Below, piece after piece: positions 58,248-64,000 of a stretch of DNA of 64,000 nt (within the stretch, counting starts at the first letter, position 1; each line of letters begins with the position of its first letter). Where the stretch lies: positions 1,178,001 through 1,242,000 of the forward strand of contig CAWGSA010000001.1 of NCBI GenBank assembly GCA_963825175.1. Reading direction: 5' to 3'. The translations under genes were made by a program, and so were the position numbers. A model generated the notes under the pieces. It did not search any database, had not been told where the DNA came from, and worked only from the letters and a program-made list of their open reading frames with translations. This DNA comes from DATFTF01 sp963825175. GTDB lineage: Bacteria > Acidobacteriota > Thermoanaerobaculia > UBA5066 > Gp7-AA6.

Positions 58248-59609
58248 CTAAAGTACGTACCGCGACAGGTCCTCGTCCTTGACCAGATCGGCCAGCGCCG
58301 CGCGCACGTCTTCGGCCTCGATCGAGATGGTCTTGCCGGAGTTCTCCGGGCCGGCGAAGGAGATGTCTTCGAGCAGGCGCTCCAGGATCGTGTGGAGCCG
58401 GCGCGCGCCGATGTTCTCCAGGGACCGGTTGACCCGCTCGGCGTTGCGCGCGATTTCCCGCACCGCGTCTTCGGAGAACCCCAGGATGACGTTTTCCGCT
58501 CCGAGGAGAGCCGTGTACTGCTTCAAGAGGGCGTTTTCCGGCTCGGTCAGGATCCGGACGAAATCCTCCTCGGTCAGCGAATCGAGCTCGACGCGGATGG
58601 GGAACCGGCCCTGCAGCTCCGGGATCAGGTCGGACGGCTTGGAGACGTGGAATGCGCCCGCGGCGATGAAGAGGACGTGGTCGGTCTTGACGAAACCGTA
58701 CTTGGTGTTGACCGACGTGCCTTCGACGATCGGCAGCAGATCGCGCTGCACGCCTTCGCGGGAGACGTCCGGGCCGCGGCCGCCCGACTCGCGGCCGGCG
58801 ACCTTGTCGATCTCGTCCAAAAACACGATGCCCGCCGATTGCGCCCGTTCGACCGCCTCGCGCGCCACCTGGCCCTGGTCGACGAGACGTCCCTCCTCTT
58901 CCGCCTGGAGGATCTCGCGGGCCTCGGCCACGGTCGCCTTGCGTCGCTTCTTCTTGGAGCCGAAGAGGCCGGGGAGCATCTCCTTGACGTTGATGTCCAT
59001 CTCTTCGACGCCCTGGTTGGTGACGATCTCGAAGGAAGGGAACGTCTTGTCGGCCACTTCGACCTCCACCAGGCGCTCCTCGAGCTTCCCCTCGCGCAGG
59101 AGCATGCGCAGCTTGGCCCGCGTCTCCTCGGCTTCGCTGTCGGGCAAGGCCGGCAGCAGCAGCTCCAGAAGGCGCTGCTCGGTGCGCAGCTTGGCCCGGT
59201 CGCGGATCTGGAGCGTCCTCTCGTCGCGCACCATCTGGACCGCCACCTCGGTCAGGTCGCGCACGATCGATTCGACGTCCCGCCCGACGTAGCCGACCTC
59301 GGTGAACTTGGAGGCCTCGACCTTCAGGAACGGCGCCTCGGCCAGGCGCGCCAGGCGCCGGGCGATCTCGGTCTTGCCCACGCCCGTCGGCCCGATCATG
59401 AGGATGTTCTTGGGAAGGATCTCGCGGGCCATCTCCGCGGAGAGCTGTTGCCGGCGCCAGCGGTTGCGCAGCGCGACGGCGACGGCCTTCTTGGCCCTCT
59501 TCTGGCCGATGATGTACTTGTCCAGCTCGACGACGATCTCGCGAGGCGTGCGCGACCCGGGGGGCGCCTTGGCCGCCTCCGTCTGCTCGCCCGGCATCAT
59601 GTAGACCAT
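58248..59609 (-). CDS. hslU: ATP-dependent protease ATPase subunit HslU
   Basis: 453 residues. AAA+ motifs: Walker A GPTGVGKT at 73-80, Walker B IVFLDEIDK near 270, pore loop GYVGRDVESIV near 100, sensor regions and the C-terminal DLSRYVL that enters HslV. The I-domain is the helical insert at about 115-240. It unfolds substrates and feeds them to HslV. ATG at 59609, with hslV 14 bases upstream in the same operon. xerC lies further upstream, as in several bacteria. Heat-shock control is likely but no CIRCE element is seen. Confidence 0.96.
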   Translation of the reverse strand: MVYMMPGEQTEAAKAPPGSRTPREIVVELDKYIIGQKRAKKAVAVALRNRWRRQQLSAEMAREILPKNILMIGPTGVGKTEIARRLARLAEAPFLKVEASKFTEVGYVGRDVESIVRDLTEVAVQMVRDERTLQIRDRAKLRTEQRLLELLLPALPDSEAEETRAKLRMLLREGKLEERLVEVEVADKTFPSFEIVTNQGVEEMDINVKEMLPGLFGSKKKRRKATVAEAREILQAEEEGRLVDQGQVAREAVERAQSAGIVFLDEIDKVAGRESGGRGPDVSREGVQRDLLPIVEGTSVNTKYGFVKTDHVLFIAAGAFHVSKPSDLIPELQGRFPIRVELDSLTEEDFVRILTEPENALLKQYTALLGAENVILGFSEDAVREIARNAERVNRSLENIGARRLHTILERLLEDISFAGPENSGKTISIEAEDVRAALADLVKDEDLSRYVL

Positions 59610-59623
59610 GGGGACATTTTCCT

Positions 59624-60166
59624 TCAGACCTCTTCCACCGTGATCCGGTCGTTGGTGTAGATGTCGATCCCGGAGGCGATGATCAGGGATTCGCGCGCGA
59701 TGTCCGAGGCGGAGAGGTCGGGCCTGTGCTTCAACAATGCCCGCGCGGCGGCCATGGCGTAGGGGCCGCCGGAGCCCACCGCGAGCACACCCTCCTCCGG
59801 AGAAATCAGATCGCCGGTCCCGGAGATCAGGAGCAGCACGTTCTTGTCGGCGACGATCAGCAGGGCCTCCAGCTGTCTCAACATCTTGTCCGTCCGCCAG
59901 TCCTTGGCCAGCTCGATGGCGGCGCGCTCCAGGTTGCCGCGGTGCTCCTCGATCTTCGACTCGAAGCGCGCGAAGAGCGCGAAGGCGTCGGCGGTTGAGC
60001 CCGCGAACCCCGCCAGGACGTCCCCCTTCAGGCGGCGGATCTTCGCGGCCGTCTGCTTCATGATGGTCGTGCCGAGCGTCACCTGACCATCCGACGCCAT
60101 CGCCACCCGCCCGTCATGGCGGACGCAGATGACGGTGGTCGAGCGCCATTGAGGGGCTGAGCTCAT
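59624..60166 (-). CDS. hslV: ATP-dependent protease proteolytic subunit HslV
   Basis: 180 residues. The catalytic threonine is Thr10 in RSTTVICVRHDG after a nine-residue propeptide, as in other HslV proteins. Other motifs are VAMASDGQVTLG, VLAGFAGSTADAFALFARFE and LAVGSGGPYAMAAARAL. It forms two stacked hexamers with HslU. The gene lies between the S41 peptidase and hslU; a hairpin of heptamer arrays stands 25 bases upstream. Confidence 0.96.
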   Translation of the reverse strand: MSSAPQWRSTTVICVRHDGRVAMASDGQVTLGTTIMKQTAAKIRRLKGDVLAGFAGSTADAFALFARFESKIEEHRGNLERAAIELAKDWRTDKMLRQLEALLIVADKNVLLLISGTGDLISPEEGVLAVGSGGPYAMAAARALLKHRPDLSASDIARESLIIASGIDIYTNDRITVEEV

Positions 60167-60191
60167 CGAAAGCGCAGGATAACCCAGAGCC

Positions 60192-60265
60192 GTAGAACGT
60201 TAAGCGGCAAACGTGAAACACGGCCTCCGGGATGCACGTTCAACGTTTTGCGTTTGGCGTTTCAC
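60192..60265. repeat. Inverted pair of heptamer arrays, GTGAAAC family
   Basis: Left arm: GTAGAAC, GTTAAGC, GGCAAAC, GTGAAAC (60192-60219). Right arm: GTTCAAC, GTTTTGC, GTTTGGC, GTTTCAC (60238-60265), which read on the minus strand as GTGAAAC, GCCAAAC, GCAAAAC and GTTGAAC. The right arm encodes the last residues of the S41 peptidase (TPNAKR) and its stop. Confidence 0.8.
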
Positions 60266-61475
60266 GGGCCTGGAGGGCGCGAATGGCCGCCTCAACGACT
60301 TGATCCTCGCCTCCGGGCGTCGCGGCCGGACGGTCGGGCGCGGCGACGTCCGGGACGATGCCGTGCCCTTCGTACGAGTGCCCTTGCGCGTCCTCGAGCG
60401 CCCGTCGGGAAATCCAGAGCTGCGATCCGTCGGAAAGGCCCTCGGCCGTGGCCCCGCCCGAAGCCATGCCCGAGGTCGTCTCCCCCACAATCGGCCCGAT
60501 TCCATGGCGGCGAAACTGGATCGTCAGCGCTTCGCCGGCGCTGGCCGTTCCCGAATCGACCAGGAGCGCGACGGGAAGCGGACGGTACTCGGGAGGAGAC
60601 AGACGCCGGCCCTCGCGCGTGACGAGGTAGTAGTCGCCGCGCGTCCAGCAGCCCAGAAGAAAGCTCGCGAGAATGTTGGGATCGTAGCCCCCGCTGTTTC
60701 CGCGCACGTCGAGCAGCAGCCCGTCGATCGTGCCCCAGCCGGCCAGCGCGGGCCGGGCGTGGGAGGCCTCCTCCCGGTCGAGCAGGAGGTCGACGACCGC
60801 GAGCGCGGTCTGCGCCGAGAACCCCCACAGGTGGACGTAGCCGTAGGAGTGGGCTCCCTGCCGAATGACACGCGCGCTCTTCCAGACCAGGGCATCGCCG
60901 GGCTCCTCGAGCGTGCGCGTCAGAGCGACCGTGCGCTCCTCCTGCCCGGGCGGGGCATACGTGACGCGCACGATCGAGCCGACGGTCCCCTCGAACACCA
61001 GAAAGAGATCGCGGAAGTTGACCCGTTCCTTGCCGTAGCGCCTGCCGTCGACGGCGAGCACACGGTCGCCCAGCCGCAGGCCGGCCCGGTCGGCCGGCGA
61101 GCCCGAGATGACGGCCTTCACGGCATATCCGCCTTCGTCCATTCCCATGCGCAGCCCGGCCGTCCCCCAGTCCCGGGCCGGGAGCCGGCCGGGAGCCAGT
61201 CGAAACGTGTGCGAGTCGTTCAGCCGTGCGAGCAGGGCGTCGTAGACCTCGTCGCGCTCCGCCGCGGTCTTCGCGAGCTGCATTTGCGCGGCCGCTTGGG
61301 AGAGAGCGCCGGTCCAGTCGACGCCCTTCAACTTCGGGTCCCAGAACTCCGTCCGCACGATCCGGTCGATCTCCGCGAGAACTCCAGGCATCGGAGCCGG
61401 CGTCGGCGCCTTCTCCGGCGGGGCCGCTTTCGACGCTGCAGCGACCAGAGCGAGAACGAGAAGGAGCTGGAGCAC
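60240..61475 (-). CDS. S41 family carboxyl-terminal processing peptidase
   Basis: About 411 residues. A signal peptide (LLLVLALVAAASKA) precedes a helical region, a PDZ domain (VISGSPADRAGLRLGDRVLA) and the protease core with LLDVRGNSGGYDPNI and VLLVDSGTASAGEAL, the serine of the Ser-Lys dyad. It trims proteins in the periplasm. The open frame begins with GTG at 61511 inside a heptamer array, but GTG at 61475 gives the right signal peptide; a GAGG from the array stands nine bases upstream of it. Its last codons and stop lie in another array. Confidence 0.85.
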   Translation of the reverse strand: MLQLLLVLALVAAASKAAPPEKAPTPAPMPGVLAEIDRIVRTEFWDPKLKGVDWTGALSQAAAQMQLAKTAAERDEVYDALLARLNDSHTFRLAPGRLPARDWGTAGLRMGMDEGGYAVKAVISGSPADRAGLRLGDRVLAVDGRRYGKERVNFRDLFLVFEGTVGSIVRVTYAPPGQEERTVALTRTLEEPGDALVWKSARVIRQGAHSYGYVHLWGFSAQTALAVVDLLLDREEASHARPALAGWGTIDGLLLDVRGNSGGYDPNILASFLLGCWTRGDYYLVTREGRRLSPPEYRPLPVALLVDSGTASAGEALTIQFRRHGIGPIVGETTSGMASGGATAEGLSDGSQLWISRRALEDAQGHSYEGHGIVPDVAAPDRPAATPGGEDQVVEAAIRALQARETPNAKR

Positions 61476-61483
61476 CCCGGTTC

Positions 61484-61528
61484 GCCTCACGCCTTCCGCC
61501 TCACGCCTCACGGCGAAGCTCGCCTCAC
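61484..61528 (-). repeat. Heptamer array, GTGAGGC family, between xerC and the S41 gene
   Basis: GCCTCAC, GCCTTCC, GCCTCAC, GCCTCAC, then GGCGAAGCTC and another GCCTCAC on the plus strand. The xerC stop codon is in the last unit. The same GGCGAAGCT follows the array at 62487-62521. Confidence 0.85.
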
Positions 61529-62451
61529 GCCCTCGGATGCGCGCGTCGGTACACGTCGCGAAGGCGGGCGGCGTCCAAATGCGTGTACTTCTGCGTCGTC
61601 GAGAGCGAGGCGTGGCCTAGAAGCTCCTGGATCGCGCGCAAATCGGCGCCGGCCTGGAGCAGGTGCGTGGCGAAGGTGTGTCGCAGCGCGTGCGGGCTGA
61701 TCTCCTCGGGCAAACCCGCGGCGCGCAGCCGCCGTTTCAAGAGCCGTGACATCGACCGGGTGGTCAGGCGCCGGCCGCGGGCGTTGACGAACAGAGGCTC
61801 CCCCGCTTCCTCATCCAGGTCGGGATGCTCGCGGCGGACAGATGCCCGGACCGGAAGGTAGTCGCCGAGCGCGTCCCCCGCGACCTCGCCGAAGGGAACG
61901 ATTCGCTCCTTGCGCCCCTTTCCGACGACCCGCACGAGGCGCGAGGAAAAGTCGACGTCCTCGAGGTCGAGCCCGGCCGCTTCGGAAACGCGCAGGCCCG
62001 TGCCGTACAGGAGCTCGAAGAGAGCTCTCTCCCTCTGTGGAAAGCTCCCCGCATCGTCGGCCGCGAGCAGCTGTTCGGTGTCCGCCAGCGTCATCGCGCG
62101 GGGAAGCGACCGCGGGACGCGGGGCGCGGGCAGTCCCCGGACGGGGTTCTTTTCCAGGTGCCCTTCCCGGCAGGCCCAGCGGAAGAACGAGCGAAGGGTC
62201 GACAGATGCCGGGCCAGCGAGCGGTTGGCCAGACGGCCGCGGTGCAGCGAAGCCAGATGCGACCGCACGCAGAGCGTGTCGATCTTCGACAGCGGCGTGT
62301 GCTCGGGACTCTGATGGGCGAACTCCCTCTCCCAGAAAACCGCCAACCGATCGAGGTCCGCCCGGTAGGCGATCACGGTCCGGCGTGAAAAGCGGCGTTC
62401 ATCGGCGAGGTAGGACTCGAAGCCGTCGATGGCTTTCGAGAGAGAGATCAT
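61525..62451 (-). CDS. xerC: Tyrosine recombinase XerC
   Basis: 308 residues. N-terminal SAM-like domain (residues 1-100), then the catalytic domain with Arg in YGTGLRVSEAAGL, Lys in VVGKGRKERIVP, His-Arg in SPHALRHTFATHLLQ, His in ELLGHASLSTTQ and Tyr in KYTHL. It resolves chromosome dimers at dif with XerD. Position next to hslVU as in many bacteria supports XerC. ATG start. The gene ends within a heptamer unit, which gives its TGA. Confidence 0.92.
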   Translation of the reverse strand: MISLSKAIDGFESYLADERRFSRRTVIAYRADLDRLAVFWEREFAHQSPEHTPLSKIDTLCVRSHLASLHRGRLANRSLARHLSTLRSFFRWACREGHLEKNPVRGLPAPRVPRSLPRAMTLADTEQLLAADDAGSFPQRERALFELLYGTGLRVSEAAGLDLEDVDFSSRLVRVVGKGRKERIVPFGEVAGDALGDYLPVRASVRREHPDLDEEAGEPLFVNARGRRLTTRSMSRLLKRRLRAAGLPEEISPHALRHTFATHLLQAGADLRAIQELLGHASLSTTQKYTHLDAARLRDVYRRAHPRA

Positions 62452-62486
62452 CCATTCCAGTGTAACCTCAGGCGCGCGGTTCGCTC

Positions 62487-62521
62487 GCCTTCCGCCTCAC
62501 GCCTCACGCCTCACGCCTCAC
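62487..62521 (-). repeat. Heptamer array, GTGAGGC family (five units)
   Basis: GCCTTCC then four GCCTCAC units on the plus strand. It sits between divergent xerC and the next gene and is followed by GGCGAAGCT, as in the array after xerC. Confidence 0.85.
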
Positions 62522-62543
62522 GGCGAAGCTAGAATCATCGGCC

Positions 62544-63140
62544 ATGGAGCTGCGACCTTTTCGCGCCCTGCGCGGCACACCCCGGTTCAAGGAGCGCCGG
62601 CCCGGGCTTTGGATCGACCGGCAGGTCTCCGAGCTCGCCGGACTGGCAGTCGTTCGGCCTCTGCTCGTCGGACTCGTTCGCGTTTCGGTCGATTCGGGCG
62701 TTCAGGCTCTCGCCGGCGCGGCCCCGTCCGACGCTGTCTCGAAAAGGGTGGGGGCTCTGGTCGGGACCAAGTCCGACGGCGAACCGACCGTGCTCGCCAC
62801 GCGCGCGCCGCTCGCCGACGCTCTGGCAACGACGCGGCGTCCCGACATGAGCCTGATCGAGGAATCCGGCGTCCGGCACGACTTGATCCGGATCAACGAC
62901 TACGCGCAGCACGTCGAGCTGCAGGGCCTGGTCAAGAACGCCGAGGCCGAGATCCTCTCGGGCCTCGAGCTGTGGGAGGCCGCTCTGCAGTTCTCCATCT
63001 CCCCCGCCGCGGCGAAATTGCCGGGGGCCCGGTACAAGCTCTGCGCGATCGTGGATGAGCGTCTTTTGGATGCGGCGTCACGCGGTCCGGACTTCCCGCC
63101 GGGAGTTCTCGCCTACGCCTTCGAGGATCCGGTGTACTGA
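62544..63140 (+). CDS. Hypothetical protein
   Basis: 198 residues beginning MELRPFRALRGTPRFKERR, with no signal peptide. A middle region (SKRVGALVGTKSDGEPTVLA) and a helical C-terminal part (LQGLVKNAEAEILSGLELWE) have normal protein composition. I recognise no family. It lies alone between divergent xerC and the convergent cytochrome gene, with a heptamer array directly after its stop codon. Confidence 0.6.
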   Translation: MELRPFRALRGTPRFKERRPGLWIDRQVSELAGLAVVRPLLVGLVRVSVDSGVQALAGAAPSDAVSKRVGALVGTKSDGEPTVLATRAPLADALATTRRPDMSLIEESGVRHDLIRINDYAQHVELQGLVKNAEAEILSGLELWEAALQFSISPAAAKLPGARYKLCAIVDERLLDAASRGPDFPPGVLAYAFEDPVY

Positions 63141-63223
63141 GTGACGACTGAGTGACGAGTGACCAGTGACAAGTGACAAGAAAGGCTCGGAAGAGTCTCC
63201 GCTCGTCACTCGTCACTGGTCAC
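63141..63223. repeat. Inverted pair of heptamer arrays, GTGACGA family, between convergent genes
   Basis: Left arm: GTGACGA, an eleven-base spaced second GTGACGA, GTGACCA, GTGACAA, GTGACAA (63141-63179). Right arm: TCGTCAC, TCGTCAC, TGGTCAC (63203-63223). The left arm begins right after one gene's TGA; the right arm holds the TGA of the cytochrome gene. The loop has 23 bases. Confidence 0.85.
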
Positions 63224-63561
63224 TTCTTCTTGAACCCCCTCACGTCGTTCCTCACCAGCCCCTCGATCTCTTCCTTGGAGAGCTTCTTGCCGAAGGCGGG
63301 CATGTCTTCGCCTCCCCGGGTGACGGTCTTGATGAGATCCTCGTCGCTCTTGGCGCTCTGGAATTCAGAATCGGTAAAGTCCCGCGCCTTGAGCTGTTTG
63401 CCCTTCGGGGTGTTGCCGGTGCCGTCTTCGCCGTGGCACTTGGCGCAGTACTGCTTGAAGAGATCGGAGGGGCCCTCCTGTTTATCGGCGGCGAACAGGG
63501 CAACCCCCACGCTCGCGATCACCCCGAAGGCCACGCCTGCGAGAACCCGCATCCGCTTCAT
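63220..63561 (-). CDS. Monoheme cytochrome c
   Basis: 113 residues. A signal peptide (VLAGVAFGVIASVGVALFAA) and the heme motif CAKCH (Cys39, Cys42, His43), with a methionine ligand in GGEDMPAFGKKL, a class I cytochrome c of the cbb3 or small soluble type. It carries electrons in the periplasm. ATG overlaps the stop of the SCO gene (ATGA), so the two are co-translated, which suggests a role with a copper oxidase. Its stop is in a heptamer array. Confidence 0.9.
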   Translation of the reverse strand: MKRMRVLAGVAFGVIASVGVALFAADKQEGPSDLFKQYCAKCHGEDGTGNTPKGKQLKARDFTDSEFQSAKSDEDLIKTVTRGGEDMPAFGKKLSKEEIEGLVRNDVRGFKKK

Positions 63562-64000
63562 CCCTCGGTTCTCGCTTTCTCCATGTCGCGTACCACGTGC
63601 TCGGGCAGCCACTCGTTGCCGTAGTAGATCGTCGAGAGCCTCCCCTTTGGATCGATGACCGCGATCCCCTGGCCATGCACGAGCTGCCCCTGGGCGGGGT
63701 AGTAGAGAATCCCGAAACGCGAGGCGACCTCCGCGACGTCTTTGGGCTCGCCGGTCAGGAACTTCCAGCGCTTCGGGTTCGCGCCCGCCTTCCTGGCGTA
63801 GTCCGCGAGCACGGCGGGCGTGTCGTGCTCCGGATCGAGCGTCAAGGTCAGCAGCTCTCCGTATCCCTTCTGTGCCATCACCGCATCCACCTTCGAGAAC
63901 TTGGCCGTGGTCAGGGGACAGGCCGAGGCGATCGGGCAGCGCGTGTAGATGAACGTCACGGCCACGGGCTGACCCCGAAAGTCCGAAAGACGCACGCGCG
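63558..64000 (-). CDS. SCO1/SenC family protein (partial, runs off the window)
   Basis: The last 147 residues of a SCO protein are present: VTFIYTRCPIASACPLTTAKF with two cysteines (six apart, one more than the usual spacing), the VLADYARKAGANPKRWKFLTG segment and the copper-ligand histidine in GQLVHGQGIAVID. SCO proteins deliver copper to the CuA site of cytochrome oxidase. The start and signal or anchor are outside the window. The ATGA link to the cytochrome c gene supports a role in oxidase assembly. Confidence 0.85.
   Translation of the reverse strand, partial: RVRLSDFRGQPVAVTFIYTRCPIASACPLTTAKFSKVDAVMAQKGYGELLTLTLDPEHDTPAVLADYARKAGANPKRWKFLTGEPKDVAEVASRFGILYYPAQGQLVHGQGIAVIDPKGRLSTIYYGNEWLPEHVVRDMEKARTEG

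Noticed and set aside
14832..63223. Heptamer arrays as CRISPR arrays
   Set aside because: The units follow each other without spacers and are seven bases long, and no cas gene is present.
1..64000. tRNA or rRNA genes
   Set aside because: I saw no cloverleaf with a T-loop or rRNA-like stretch by eye. A tRNA scan could still find one.

Overview
The window is a gene-dense, GC-rich bacterial chromosome segment. The duplex is Gram-negative in character: TonB-dependent receptor, outer-membrane porin, lipoproteins and cobalamin riboswitch, with a class D sortase as well. The C-terminal remnant of an FtsX/MacB-type permease resembles the duplicated orphan permeases of Acidobacteriota. Together with the proline-rich secreted proteins this suggests an acidobacterium, perhaps a Thermoanaerobaculia-like lineage. 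That assignment is inference; there is no rRNA or tRNA gene in the window.

Layout. 0-8 kb: start of an ECF sigma factor, a phosphohistidine phosphatase and metallo-beta-lactamase pair, an epimerase, an AhpD-like protein, an aromatic amino acid decarboxylase, small proteins and two decayed genes. 8-15 kb: a protealysin-type protease, prolyl oligopeptidase, a membrane protein, and the putrescine genes aguB-aguA, each broken by single-base insertions. 15-25 kb: a D-amino-acid PLP enzyme, PlsB-like acyltransferase, BtaA-like protein, SDR, acetyltransferase, methyltransferase, ArsR-type regulator, ABC exporter, Bax-inhibitor protein. 25-29 kb: sortase, L,D-transpeptidase and M23 peptidase in one operon, then DNA repair and small proteins. 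29.6-32.2 kb: two secreted cupredoxin-like paralogues sharing about 758 nearly identical bases. 32.5-38.5 kb: tyrS and a Fur-controlled iron locus (apbE, porin, FMN-binding protein, b-type cytochrome, fur, FTR1). 39.7-44.6 kb: a cobalamin operon under a cobalamin riboswitch, with BtuB fused in frame to a six-helix membrane domain. 44.7-49.7 kb: larB, a deoxyhypusine-synthase homologue, a four-helix-bundle cassette, a DUF1573 protein and mpl. 49.7-55 kb: surface glycan or membrane proteins. 55-64 kb: FAH hydrolase, dapF, lipoprotein, hslUV, S41 peptidase, xerC, cytochrome c and SCO.

The most unusual feature is a network of heptanucleotide tandem arrays (families GTGAGGC, GTGACGA, GTGATTT, GTTCGAA and GTGAAAC). 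They lie between genes at about twelve places. Five loci have the arrays as inverted pairs; in one of these the pair encloses a decayed four-helix-bundle (23S rRNA intervening-sequence-protein family) gene, which looks like a small mobile cassette. Eight genes end inside an array or within a few bases of one, in the orientation that puts TGA stops in all three frames. A second, longer dispersed intergenic repeat has four copies.

Genes here are often joined by ATGA, GTGA or TTGA overlaps, which fixes many start codons. Three genes appear to start at CTG.
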